DNA from: Paenibacillus sp. Soil522
GTDB lineage: Bacteria > Bacillota > Bacilli > Paenibacillales > Paenibacillaceae
Assembly (NCBI RefSeq): GCF_001428245.1
Contig: NZ_LMRV01000029.1
Span: forward strand, 48,086 to 112,085
DNA: 64,000 nucleotides
Direction of reading: 5' to 3'
The notes beneath the pieces are model-generated. The model was not told the DNA's origin, ran no database searches, and saw only the letters and a program-made list of their open reading frames with translations. Positions 38,276-46,532 of this stretch are shown one piece after another (positions within the stretch are counted from its first letter, which is position 1; every line of letters starts with the position of its first letter). A program made the position numbers and the translations under genes.

Positions 38276-39102
38276 TGGAAAATAAGAACGGAACACTCGC
38301 TTGGATAAAATTCATCGCCCTCCTCGTTTGCCTAGTGCTGTTTGTATTTCCTTTTTTGATGCTGCTCGTCAACTCATTTAAAGAAAACAAGGCCATTACA
38401 TCAAGTCCGCTTTCCTTACCGCATAGCTTTAGTTTAGAAAATTACACGAATGCTTTCGGCAAAATGGAATATGTATCCGCTTTTACGAATTCGGTCATTA
38501 TTACGGTGCTTAGCGTAGTGCTTATTTCTTTTTTGGCAGCCATGACGGCTCATTATTTTGTTAGACATCAAACGAAGCTGAACCAATACACTTTCTTCCT
38601 AATGGTAGCGGCTATGATTATTCCGTTCCAGGCCATTATGATCCCTCTCGTCAAAATATACGGATCCATCGGCTTTTTAAACAGCAAATGGGCCCTCATT
38701 TATATGTACATCGGTTTTGGCAGTCCGCTTGCTGTGTTTATTTATCATGGATTTGTGAAAAGCATACCGGCTGAGCTGGAGGAAGCGGCGCTTATCGATG
38801 GCTGTACGAGAACGCAAACGTTCTTTCGCATCGTTTTTCCGGTGCTGACCCCGACTACGGTTACAATCGCAATCTTGAATGTTTTATGGATTTGGAATGA
38901 CTTCCTATTGCCTTCCCTCGTATTGATTGCGCCGGTAGAGCGGACGCTGCCGCTATCGACCTTTTATTTCTTTGGGACGTACACGGTTGATTACGGGCCG
39001 CTTATGGCCGGGCTTATGCTGACCATACTGCCGGTGCTTATCGTCTATTTATTTGCGCAGAAATATATTATTCAAGGGGTTATGCAGGGCTCGATTAAAT
39101 AA
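38275..39102 (+). CDS. Sugar ABC transporter permease (MalG-like)
   Basis: The partner permease, with six helices and the EAA loop ELEEAALIDGCTRTQTFFRIVFPVLTPT (about 165). ATG 38275 overlaps the previous stop and follows GGAGGTTGAGG. It has 275 residues. No ATPase gene occurs in the cassette, so a shared MsmX-type ATPase is expected, as for many Bacillales CUT1 transporters. Confidence 0.92.
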   Translation: MENKNGTLAWIKFIALLVCLVLFVFPFLMLLVNSFKENKAITSSPLSLPHSFSLENYTNAFGKMEYVSAFTNSVIITVLSVVLISFLAAMTAHYFVRHQTKLNQYTFFLMVAAMIIPFQAIMIPLVKIYGSIGFLNSKWALIYMYIGFGSPLAVFIYHGFVKSIPAELEEAALIDGCTRTQTFFRIVFPVLTPTTVTIAILNVLWIWNDFLLPSLVLIAPVERTLPLSTFYFFGTYTVDYGPLMAGLMLTILPVLIVYLFAQKYIIQGVMQGSIK

Positions 39103-39126
39103 CTAGTAAGGGTTGGATGACTTATT

Positions 39127-40581
39127 ATGTATTCAAGAGAAAATGCCGACAAATTTATTGCCGAACGAAAATATTTGCTGAAAGAAGAGTACCGGCTTTC
39201 TTATCATTTAATGGGCGAGTTTGGCTGGATGAACGATCCGAACGGCTTTATTTATTACAACGGCGAATACCATATGTTCTATCAGCATTATCCGTATCAG
39301 GCGGCATGGGGTCCCATGCACTGGGGGCATGCGGTTAGCAGCGACTTGATAGAGTGGAAATATCTTCCTGTAGCTCTTGCGCCGGATCAGGATTACGATC
39401 GCGACGGCTGCTTCTCCGGCAGTGCTTTTGAGCAGGATGGCAAGCTGTATTTAATGTATACCGGGCATATCATTACAGGACCGGATAAGGATAACGATTA
39501 CCGTCAAAATCAGAACATCGCCGTATCCGAGGACGGAATCCGCTTTGAGAAGCTGGCAAACAACCCCGTTATCGCACCGGAACAAATGCCGGCCGGCATA
39601 AGCGAGAAGGATTTTCGGGATCCGAAAGTGTTCGAGCGTGACGGCTTTTATTATGTCGTTTTAGGCTCGAATGACGGGCAGGGCAAAGGACTCATTTTAT
39701 TATACCGCTCGACAGATCTTATCAACTGGAGCTTCGCCGGCGAAATCGCGCGCAGCGACGGGCAGCTTGGCGACAATTGGGAATGTCCGGATCTGTTCGA
39801 GCTGGGCGGGCGCGATGTGCTTATCATGTCGCCGCAGCGCATGCCGGCGCAAGGGGACGACTATCATAATCTGCACTCCGCTACCTATATGATCGGCCGC
39901 TTGGATACCGGGCAAGGAAGCTTCAACTATGACAGGTACGAGCCCGTTGACTGCGGCTTTGATTTCTATGCCCCGCAGACGACAATCGACGGAAAAGGCA
40001 GACGCATTGTAATGGGCTGGATGGAGACATGGGAGACGGAAATCCCGACGCAGCTCGGGCATTATTGGGCCGGTGCGATGACGCTGCCCCGCGAGGTCGT
40101 TATGCAAGGGGAAACCTTGTTGTTTAAGCCGATAGAAGAAACGAAGGCTTATCGCCGTAACGTTTACGAGACATGGAATATGAGACTTGATGGCGACAAA
40201 GATATGAATGTGAGCGGAGACTGCTACGAGCTTGAGGTTGTATTCCAGGCTGAGCAAGCTGAGGAGTTTGGCTTGAAGCTGCGGGTTCACGGCGATGAAG
40301 AGACGGTGCTGTCCTACCGCCCGGCAGAAAGCCAGTTCCGGTTTAACCGCGATAAGTCGGGAATCGGTTTAGGCGGCGAGCGCAGAACGAAGGTAGAGCT
40401 GAAGGAAGGCCTGCTCGTACTGAACGTCTTTGTCGATAAATCATCCGTCGAGGTATTCATTCAGGGCGGCGAGAAGGTCATGACAGGGCGGATTTATCCG
40501 GGGGCCGATTCACTAGGTATTCAAGTGTATGCACAAGGCTCCTGTTCTGTGGTATCCTTTAAAAAATGGGATATGAAGTGA
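39127..40581 (+). CDS. sacA: Glycoside hydrolase family 32 (sucrose or sucrose-6-phosphate hydrolase)
   Basis: This enzyme hydrolyses beta-fructosides such as sucrose. The GH32 triad is visible: nucleophile D37 in WMNDPNG, D165 in FRDPKV and acid/base E219 in WECPD. The five-bladed catalytic part (about 25-335) is followed by a C-terminal beta-sandwich. No signal peptide is present, so it acts in the cytosol on sugar imported by the preceding ABC system; because that system does not phosphorylate, sucrose itself is the likelier substrate. It has 484 residues. Confidence 0.94.
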   Translation: MYSRENADKFIAERKYLLKEEYRLSYHLMGEFGWMNDPNGFIYYNGEYHMFYQHYPYQAAWGPMHWGHAVSSDLIEWKYLPVALAPDQDYDRDGCFSGSAFEQDGKLYLMYTGHIITGPDKDNDYRQNQNIAVSEDGIRFEKLANNPVIAPEQMPAGISEKDFRDPKVFERDGFYYVVLGSNDGQGKGLILLYRSTDLINWSFAGEIARSDGQLGDNWECPDLFELGGRDVLIMSPQRMPAQGDDYHNLHSATYMIGRLDTGQGSFNYDRYEPVDCGFDFYAPQTTIDGKGRRIVMGWMETWETEIPTQLGHYWAGAMTLPREVVMQGETLLFKPIEETKAYRRNVYETWNMRLDGDKDMNVSGDCYELEVVFQAEQAEEFGLKLRVHGDEETVLSYRPAESQFRFNRDKSGIGLGGERRTKVELKEGLLVLNVFVDKSSVEVFIQGGEKVMTGRIYPGADSLGIQVYAQGSCSVVSFKKWDMK

Positions 40582-40591
40582 GGGGCTTAAA

Positions 40592-41542
40592 TTGTCGAAA
40601 CTTTACACAATTGGAGAAGCGTTAATTGATTTTATTCCGGATACGCGGGGGATTGAGCTCAAAAATGTCGTCGGCTTTAGGAAGGAAGCGGGAGGCGCTC
40701 CTGCGAATGTCGCCTGCGCGGTAGCGAAGCTGGGCGGCAGCAGCGCATTCATCGGTAAGCTTGGCGAGGATGCCTTCGGTGACTTTCTCGTGGAAACGAT
40801 GGATGCGGCAGGTGTCGATACGCGCCAAGTGCTCCGGACGATGGAGGCGAATACGGCTCTCGCTTTTGTCAGCTTAAAGGCCGACGGCGACAGGGATTTT
40901 TCCTTCTACCGGAATCCAAGCGCCGACATGCTGCTTTCGGAAGACGAGATCAGCGGGGAGTGGTTCGCCAAAGGAGATATTTTGCACTATTGCTCCGTTG
41001 ATCTTATTGAAGCCCCTGTAAAGTACGCGCACCTCAAGGCGATTGCGGCTATGAAGGAAGCGGGCGGCCTCATCAGCTTTGATCCGAACGTGCGGCTTCC
41101 GCTGTGGGAGGATCCGGAGCAGTGCAGACAAACGATTTTGCAATTCATTCCGTTAAGCCACCTTGTCAAAATTAGCTCGGACGAGCTTGCCTTTATTACG
41201 GGAATCGAGGATGAGCAGGAGGCTATTGCATCGCTGTTTGTCGGTGATGTTCAAGCTGTCGTCTACACGCGGGGCTCGGAAGGCGCGGTATGGTATACGC
41301 CTACCTATGAGGTATCCGTGCCCGGTCAGAAAGTATCGGTTATCGATACGACTGGCGCTGGCGATGCTTTTATCGGGGCATTGCTGTACCAGCTTCAATT
41401 GAACGAAGGAGTCGTGAAAGGGATTGGCGCCGAGAAGGCGGAGCGGATTGTTTCGTTCGCGAACGCCGCAGCCGCTCTAACGACGACAAGAGCGGGAGCG
41501 ATATCTTCACTGCCCTTATTGCAGGAGCTTCCGTCCTTGTAA
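40592..41542 (+). CDS. Fructokinase (PfkB family)
   Basis: It phosphorylates fructose released by the GH32 enzyme to fructose-6-phosphate. The PfkB signatures GGAPANVACAVAKLGG (about 33) and DTTGAGDAFIGALLYQL (about 251, catalytic Asp in GAGD) are present, and 316 residues is normal. TTG 40592 follows GAGGGGC, 10 nt past the sacA stop. It closes the cassette and is followed by a strong terminator. Confidence 0.93.
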   Translation: MSKLYTIGEALIDFIPDTRGIELKNVVGFRKEAGGAPANVACAVAKLGGSSAFIGKLGEDAFGDFLVETMDAAGVDTRQVLRTMEANTALAFVSLKADGDRDFSFYRNPSADMLLSEDEISGEWFAKGDILHYCSVDLIEAPVKYAHLKAIAAMKEAGGLISFDPNVRLPLWEDPEQCRQTILQFIPLSHLVKISSDELAFITGIEDEQEAIASLFVGDVQAVVYTRGSEGAVWYTPTYEVSVPGQKVSVIDTTGAGDAFIGALLYQLQLNEGVVKGIGAEKAERIVSFANAAAALTTTRAGAISSLPLLQELPSL

Positions 41543-41560
41543 ACGATCCGTATGATTGCT

Positions 41561-41619
41561 AAAAAGAGTATCGCTCTTTCTCGCCGTTTTGGCTGGAGAA
41601 GGAGCGGTACTCTTTTTTT
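41561..41619 (+). terminator. Intrinsic terminator of the sucrose cassette
   Basis: AAAAAGAGTA.CGCTC..TTCTC and GAGAA.GAGCG.TACTCTTTTT make a long stem with a T7 tail. Confidence 0.92.
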
Positions 41620-41794
41620 ACAGCTTAAAAAATATTTCAAACGAGCGGTGTTTCTTCTATTAACTTAACGGTCACGGATACAGATACAGATACAGATCTC
41701 ATGGATGTCATGATTAGCCGCTATGCTCGGTTCTACCCTATCATTTTTGCTCATAGAATGAACCATCAGTACCGGTTTAAGAGAGAGGAGCCCG

Positions 41795-41819
41795 GTGAAA
41801 GCAAGGTTCCTGCTTTCAC
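41795..41819 (+). promoter_or_regulatory. Hairpin in the spoIID leader
   Basis: GTGAAAGC and GCTTTCAC form a perfect 8-bp stem with a 9-nt loop, 28 nt before the spoIID start. It may influence translation or be an operator. The surrounding 41620-41846 region otherwise holds only a short GATACA microsatellite (41676-41698). Confidence 0.45.
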
Positions 41820-41846
41820 TTTCCGGTCAAGATGGAAGGAGAGCTC

Positions 41847-43046
41847 ATGAGTCGAAGGATAAGGAAGATTTCAATAGTTTCGATGATCGCCCGCATGCGG
41901 ACAAGCAGATGGATGGCATTGTTCGCAATCGGCGCAATGCTGGGAGCATCCGTGATGTTAGTAAGGCTTTCACTGAATGAGATCCGATATGTGCATGCTG
42001 ACAGGCACAGAACGGATAATAGCGCTGCAGAAGGAGGCATTCAAACAGAGTCCAGGGCCGGTATCACGGAAGAAGCCGAAGGGCTGCAGCCTTCCGCAGG
42101 TGAAGCCAATCCGCAGCAGGCGGCAAAGCCGTCCACCGGCAATGGATCGCAAACGGAAACGTCGAACGCATTCGATCATCTCGTGGTACGTATCTATATG
42201 ACAAAGGAAAAACGGATTGAGAGGGTTCCTCTGGAAACCTATGTCCGCGGTGTAGTGGCTGGGGAAATGCCGATAGGCTTCGAGCTTGAGGCGCTTAAGG
42301 CACAGGCCATAGCCGCACGCACGTATATGGTTCGGAGAATTGTTCAAGGCAATGTCAGCGGAGTGCCGGTAAAGGGAGCGGATGTAACCGATACGATCGA
42401 GCATCAGGTTTACATTACGCTTTCAGAGCTTGCAACCAAGTGGCCAAAGGATGAGCAGAAGAAAAATATGAGCAAGCTGAGCGAAGCGGTCGCTCAGACG
42501 AGAGGGAAAATTATTACGTATAAAGGCGAACCGATTGAGGCTGCTTTTTTCTCGACTAGCAACGGATATACCGAAAATTCAGAGGATTATTGGAAGCAAG
42601 AGATTCCTTACTTGCGAAGTGTGCAAAGTCCATGGGATAAGGAAATATCGCCTCGGTATAAAGAAACGGTGGAGCTTTCGCTTAACAGGTTTTACAGCAA
42701 GCTCGGAGTGGCGAAGAAGGGCTCTGCCAAATCCTCGATCCGTGTAGTAGAGAGGACGGAAGGCAACCGTATCAGCAAGATTATCATAGGAGGCACAACC
42801 TTTACGGGGCGGGAAGTAAGAGAAAAGCTGGGACTCGCTTCCTCTCAATTCACATGGAGCGTGAAAGGCAATTCTATTGCGATTACGACGTACGGCTACG
42901 GGCATGGCGTTGGAATGAGCCAATGGGGCGCGAATGGTATGGCCCAGTCGGGGGCAAGCGCCGAAGAAATTTTAGCTCATTATTATTCTAGCGTTCAAGT
43001 GGAGGAAGCTTCAAAGCTATCGGATCAGCCCGTTAGCCGCTCATAA
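41847..43046 (+). CDS. spoIID: Stage II sporulation protein D (peptidoglycan lytic transglycosylase)
   Basis: SpoIID is a mother-cell membrane enzyme that cleaves glycan strands during engulfment, with SpoIIM and SpoIIP. One N-terminal membrane segment (about 22-40) is followed by an Ala/Gln/Ser-rich linker, then the SpoIID domain: ERVPLETYVRGVVAGEMP with the catalytic Glu, EALKAQAIAARTYMV, EAAFFSTSNGYTENSEDYW and GYGHGVGMSQWGANGMA. ATG 41847 follows GGAAGGAGAG; an upstream ATG at 41832 lies before that site. It has 399 residues. It normally follows murA in B. subtilis; here the sucrose cassette intervenes. Confidence 0.95.
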   Translation: MSRRIRKISIVSMIARMRTSRWMALFAIGAMLGASVMLVRLSLNEIRYVHADRHRTDNSAAEGGIQTESRAGITEEAEGLQPSAGEANPQQAAKPSTGNGSQTETSNAFDHLVVRIYMTKEKRIERVPLETYVRGVVAGEMPIGFELEALKAQAIAARTYMVRRIVQGNVSGVPVKGADVTDTIEHQVYITLSELATKWPKDEQKKNMSKLSEAVAQTRGKIITYKGEPIEAAFFSTSNGYTENSEDYWKQEIPYLRSVQSPWDKEISPRYKETVELSLNRFYSKLGVAKKGSAKSSIRVVERTEGNRISKIIIGGTTFTGREVREKLGLASSQFTWSVKGNSIAITTYGYGHGVGMSQWGANGMAQSGASAEEILAHYYSSVQVEEASKLSDQPVSRS

Positions 43047-43080
43047 ACTGAACTCTTTCAATATTTCGTATTGACCTCAC

Positions 43081-43108
43081 GTATAAACCTAGCAGATCTG
43101 GCAACAAT
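43081..43108 (+). promoter_or_regulatory. Candidate sigma-F promoter of spoIIQ
   Basis: GTATA (43081-43085), a 14-nt spacer and GGCAACAAT (43100-43108), which matches the sigma-F -10 pattern GGNNANANT at every fixed base. This fits forespore expression of spoIIQ, known in B. subtilis. Confidence 0.55.
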
Positions 43109-43128
43109 GGCTAGTGAGGTGATAGAAA

Positions 43129-43869
43129 ATGAATGATCAAAATCAAAGTAAACCGAAGCAAAGACCAGAAGAAACTCCCAAAACTGTTCTGGGAGGAACG
43201 TCTGCCGCCAAATCTAGCAGTGGATGGAAGAACCTTTTTGCAAAGCGATGGGTATCTCCAGCAATCTTCATGGCCGCGGCAGCAATTATCGTAACCTTAA
43301 TGTGGATCTATCAGGGAGCGGATCAAACGAGTCCTACAACAGGTAAACCCGAATCTACTGATGTTTCGCAAGAGGATACAGCAACGCAAGGGAAAGATAA
43401 CGAAGCGCCCGAAGTTGTGGCTGGTGACGAATTAATGCAGTGGCCGCTCGCTAACAAAGAAGCGCTTCAAGTAGAGCTTCCGTTCTATGATGAGAAAGCG
43501 ACCGATGCAGAGCGCGAAGCCGCATTGGTGCAAGTGGGAGAAACTTTCTCTCCGCACATGGGGATCGACTTCGTTGACCCTAGCGGCAAAACCTTTGATG
43601 TACTTGCTGCGCTGTCGGGTAAAGTTACTTATGTAAAAACGGAACCAACGAACGGCAACGTCATTGAAATCACACACGCTGGCGGACTTGTGACCGTATA
43701 CCAAAGCGTAACGGATGTTGCGGTTGCCGTAGGCGATGAGGTTCGTCAAGGCACCGTGATCGCCAAAGCCGGCCGCAATGATCTTGAACGCGATCTGGGC
43801 ATTCACCTTCATTATGAAACACGGAGCAACGGCAAACCGGTAAACCCAAGCTCGTTGATCGCGGAGTAA
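43129..43869 (+). CDS. spoIIQ: Stage II sporulation protein Q, LytM/M23-type, with intact zinc ligands
   Basis: SpoIIQ sits in the forespore membrane and binds SpoIIIAH across the intermembrane space, forming the channel needed for engulfment and sigma-G activity. One membrane segment (about 43-62) is followed by an M23 domain (about 130-246). The metal site looks complete: H143-MGI-D147 and H226-L-H228. From memory, B. subtilis SpoIIQ has lost part of this site, while clostridial versions keep it. It has 246 residues, between spoIID and spoIIID. Confidence 0.9.
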   Translation: MNDQNQSKPKQRPEETPKTVLGGTSAAKSSSGWKNLFAKRWVSPAIFMAAAAIIVTLMWIYQGADQTSPTTGKPESTDVSQEDTATQGKDNEAPEVVAGDELMQWPLANKEALQVELPFYDEKATDAEREAALVQVGETFSPHMGIDFVDPSGKTFDVLAALSGKVTYVKTEPTNGNVIEITHAGGLVTVYQSVTDVAVAVGDEVRQGTVIAKAGRNDLERDLGIHLHYETRSNGKPVNPSSLIAE

Positions 43870-43914
43870 TAACGGCTGGAGAGTAACAGTTCCAAAAAAT
43901 AGGACTTTAGTCGT

Positions 43915-43946
43915 ACAGGCAGGGATCGATTCCCTGCCTGTTTTAC
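43915..43946 (+). terminator. Intrinsic terminator after spoIIQ
   Basis: ACAGGCAGGGA, loop TCGAT, TCCCTGCCTGT is a perfect 11-bp stem followed by TTTACGTTTTT. Confidence 0.85.
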
Positions 43947-43996
43947 GTTTTTATGAAAATTTATTAACATTCAGGCATGTTAGGCTTGACCATAAC

Positions 43997-44024
43997 GAAT
44001 ATATACCCGACCTACTCATATAAT
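43997..44024 (+). promoter_or_regulatory. Candidate sigma-E promoter of spoIIID
   Basis: GAATATA (43997-44003), a 13-nt spacer and CATATAAT (44017-44024) fit the sigma-E pattern (KMATATT and CATACAMT) well, 34 nt before spoIIID. Mother-cell sigma-E control of spoIIID is known in B. subtilis. Confidence 0.55.
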
Positions 44025-44058
44025 GTACCAAACTATCTCGAGTAAGGGAGGCGGGAAC

Positions 44059-44346
44059 GTGCACGATTACATCAAAGAGCGAACCATTAAAATAGGCCGC
44101 TGCATCGTGGAAACGAAGCACACGGTGCGAACGATCGCCAAAGAGTTCGGTGTATCCAAAAGCACGGTGCATAAGGACTTAACTGAGCGGCTTCCTGAAA
44201 TAAACCCCGATTTGGCCGATCAAGTTAAGCACATTCTCGAATACCACAAATCGATTAGGCATCTGAGGGGAGGAGAAGCGACCAAGATTAAATATAAGAA
44301 AACGAGCTCGAAGAAACGTGAAGTGTTGGCGGCAGGGAAGATATGA
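44059..44346 (+). CDS. spoIIID: Sporulation transcriptional regulator SpoIIID
   Basis: A small DNA-binding protein that modifies the sigma-E regulon and activates sigK in the mother cell. MHDYIKERTIKIG at the start, the helix-turn-helix TVRTIAKEFGVSKSTVHKDLTERLPEINPDLA (about 21-52) and the C-terminal HKSIRHLRGGEATKIKYKK are near-identical to Bacillus SpoIIID. GTG 44059 follows AGGGAGGCGGG and gives 95 residues. A basic tail beyond the usual end (TSSKKREVLAAGKI) is slightly longer than in B. subtilis. Confidence 0.97.
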   Translation: MHDYIKERTIKIGRCIVETKHTVRTIAKEFGVSKSTVHKDLTERLPEINPDLADQVKHILEYHKSIRHLRGGEATKIKYKKTSSKKREVLAAGKI

Positions 44347-44470
44347 AGTTTTTTCTCGGATTATAGAGGAAATTTGTCTTTTTTGGCGAATAATAAACGT
44401 CAGCGGTTTCTGTGTCAAGGGAACCAAATGTACGTTTAGTAATTATTATTCGTTGGGGGACTTAAGCCTT

Positions 44471-45463
44471 ATGTTGAGCAAGGATATCGGGATCGATCTT
44501 GGCACAGCCAATGTATCTATTTATGTGAAAGGAAGAGGCGTTGTACTCGATGAGCCTTCAGTCGTTGCGATTGAAAGCGATACGAAACGCGTGCTGGCAG
44601 TCGGCGAGGAAGCACATAGAATGGTCGGTCGAACGCCAGGGAACATTGTGGCGATTCGTCCGCTGCGTGACGGTGTTATTGCGGATTTTGAAATTACGGA
44701 AATAATGCTGAAAGCATTTATCGATCGTGTCGAGGGACGGAAATGGTTTAGCCGTCCGCGTATTCTTATCTGCGCTCCAACGAATATAACATCAGTTGAA
44801 CAGAAAGCCATTCGCGAAGCTGCGGAACGAAGCGGTGCAAAGGCAGTATTTCTTGAGGATGAACCGAAAGCTGCCGCTATAGGGGCTGGAATGGATATCT
44901 TCCAGCCCAGCGGCAATATGGTCGTAGACATTGGCGGGGGTACAACGGATGTGGCTGTTCTTTCTATGGGCGACGTTGTAACCTCCTCCTCTATTAAAGT
45001 CGCAGGGGACAAGTTCGACGATGCGATCATGAAATTTATCAAAAATAAATATAAGCTTATGATCGGTGAAAGAACGAGTGAGGATATTAAGATTAAGATC
45101 GGTACCGTGCTTGAAGGCGGCCACCAGGATGAGATCGATATTCGCGGCCGGGATATGGTTTCGGGGCTTCCGCTTACGTTAACGATCCGTTCCGGAGAGG
45201 TGCGCGAAGCGCTTTGGGATCCGGTAATGTCCATCGTATCGGCAGCTAAGGCTGTGCTTGAGCGCACACCGCCGGAGCTGTCAGCGGACATTATTGACCG
45301 GGGCGTTATTTTGACGGGCGGGGGCGCTTTGCTTGGCGGAATTGATGCGCTGCTTGCAGAGGAACTCAAAGTACCGGTATTAATAGCGGAAGACCCTATG
45401 CACTGCGTTGTTAAAGGGACAGGAATCCTTCTAGAAAACTTGGACAAGCTCGGGAAGAAGTAA
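44471..45463 (+). CDS. mbl: Rod-shape determining protein Mbl (MreB family)
   Basis: An actin-like filament protein that guides lateral wall synthesis beneath the membrane. The actin-fold phosphate loops are IGIDLGTANVSIYVKGRG (about 6) and DIGGGTTDVAVLS (about 157), with ILTGGGALLGGID near 281. Synteny (spoIIID-mbl-flhO-flhP) identifies it as Mbl rather than MreB. ATG 44471 follows GGGGGAC; the in-frame sequence upstream is unrelated. It has 330 residues. Confidence 0.95.
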   Translation: MLSKDIGIDLGTANVSIYVKGRGVVLDEPSVVAIESDTKRVLAVGEEAHRMVGRTPGNIVAIRPLRDGVIADFEITEIMLKAFIDRVEGRKWFSRPRILICAPTNITSVEQKAIREAAERSGAKAVFLEDEPKAAAIGAGMDIFQPSGNMVVDIGGGTTDVAVLSMGDVVTSSSIKVAGDKFDDAIMKFIKNKYKLMIGERTSEDIKIKIGTVLEGGHQDEIDIRGRDMVSGLPLTLTIRSGEVREALWDPVMSIVSAAKAVLERTPPELSADIIDRGVILTGGGALLGGIDALLAEELKVPVLIAEDPMHCVVKGTGILLENLDKLGKK

Positions 45464-45636
45464 AGACAGCGGCGGCCTTGATCACAATCATCTGCGCGGG
45501 TAGGGAGCCTTAGGGGGGCGAAGCCGAGGCGTAAATGAGTCAAAGGTCGCAGGGACAAGCTATTCAGGCAGCCTTGCTTTCAACCGATAACATATATAGG
45601 TAAAATGGAATGGAAGCGGCCAAGGGGGTAACAACG
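45464..45636 (+). promoter_or_regulatory. mbl-flhO leader with a possible sigma-D -10 box
   Basis: 173 nt, GC-rich and probably structured (repeated GGC.GCC arms, e.g. GGCGGCCTTG and CAGGCAGCCTTG). ACCGATAA at 45583-45590 resembles the sigma-D -10 (GCCGATAT), but the -35 (TCAG for TAAA at 45564) is poor. Sigma-D control of flhOP is known in B. subtilis. The fold matches no riboswitch I recognise. Confidence 0.3.
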
Positions 45637-46500
45637 ATGTTAAGAGGATTATATACCGCGGCGTCGGGCATGATTTCTCAGCAGCGCAGACATGATACGG
45701 TAACGAATAATATATCAAATATAAACACGCTAGGGTTTAAGCAGACCAATGCGGTAACCCGTTCTTTTCCGGAAATGATGCTGTCCTTGACAGGAGCGGG
45801 ATCCGAAAATTTCACCAAGGTCGGGAAACTGACAAACGGCGTATTTGCGGAGGAGAGCTTGTCCGTCCACTTGCAGGGCGATTTAATGCAAACGAATAAC
45901 TCGTCCGATTTTGCCTTGATTTCGAACATTGAGATGGACGGGCTATCGTTTGACGCATCCGGCAAATCGGTTGGACAGGGCGGCGAGGTTATTTTCCAGC
46001 CGCAAGCGTTTTTCACTATACAGGACCAAAACGGCGAGGTTCGTTATACACGGGGCGGGAAGTTTACGCTAACCGAGGAAGGCTTCCTTATGTCAAGCGA
46101 TGGCTCAAACGTGCTTGGAACAGATGGACAGCCTATTCAGATGCCTGCGGGTGTAGGCCTGAGCAGCCTCATATTCACGAATGATCAACGCTTCATCGAT
46201 GCGAATGGACAGGATATAGGTGTTCAGCTGCTGATTAGCCGAATCGATAATCCGAATATGCTTGAGCGCGAAGGGAACGGAAGCTTCCGCTTTGCAACCG
46301 AAGATGGGGAAGCAGTCGCTATTGCTCCGGATGATCGCGTTGAAGTGAGACAAGGCTATGTAGAGCGTTCTAATGTCGATGCTGCGCAAGCGGCTGTTGA
46401 TCTTATGTCAGCTCTCCGTGCTTATGAAGCGAACCAGAAGGTTATCCAGTTTTATGATCAGAGCTTAAGCAAAGCAGTTAACGACGTAGGCCGCGTGTAA
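45637..46500 (+). CDS. flhO: Flagellar hook-basal body protein FlhO
   Basis: A rod/hook protein of the FlgG/FlgF family exported by the flagellar system. The N-terminal MLRGLYTAASGMISQQRRHDTVTNNISNINTLGFKQ and the C-terminal YVERSNVDAAQAAVDLMSALRAYEANQKVIQ are the paired heptad-repeat ends that build the axial helices. ATG 45637 follows AAGGGGGT and gives 287 residues; an earlier ATG at 45610 precedes the ribosome site. It is paired with flhP 32 nt downstream. Confidence 0.93.
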   Translation: MLRGLYTAASGMISQQRRHDTVTNNISNINTLGFKQTNAVTRSFPEMMLSLTGAGSENFTKVGKLTNGVFAEESLSVHLQGDLMQTNNSSDFALISNIEMDGLSFDASGKSVGQGGEVIFQPQAFFTIQDQNGEVRYTRGGKFTLTEEGFLMSSDGSNVLGTDGQPIQMPAGVGLSSLIFTNDQRFIDANGQDIGVQLLISRIDNPNMLEREGNGSFRFATEDGEAVAIAPDDRVEVRQGYVERSNVDAAQAAVDLMSALRAYEANQKVIQFYDQSLSKAVNDVGRV

Positions 46501-46532
46501 CAACGGGTTGAAGCAGCGGAGGAGCACGAAGC

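Noticed and set aside
41634..41652. ATATTTCAAACGAGC fragment similar to the middle of the 99-bp repeat
   Set aside because: Only 15 bases match, with a 6-nt gap and no hairpin partner; may be chance.
41676..41698. Short GATACA tandem repeat
   Set aside because: Just over three units; too short to call a CRISPR or functional satellite.
44521..45558. Open frame of 345 codons opposite mbl
   Set aside because: Pure antisense of a conserved gene, rich in Ser/Pro/Ile, with no start signals.
45464..45636. c-di-GMP or c-di-AMP riboswitch before flhO
   Set aside because: The conserved cores of these aptamers are not present; kept only as an unassigned structured leader.
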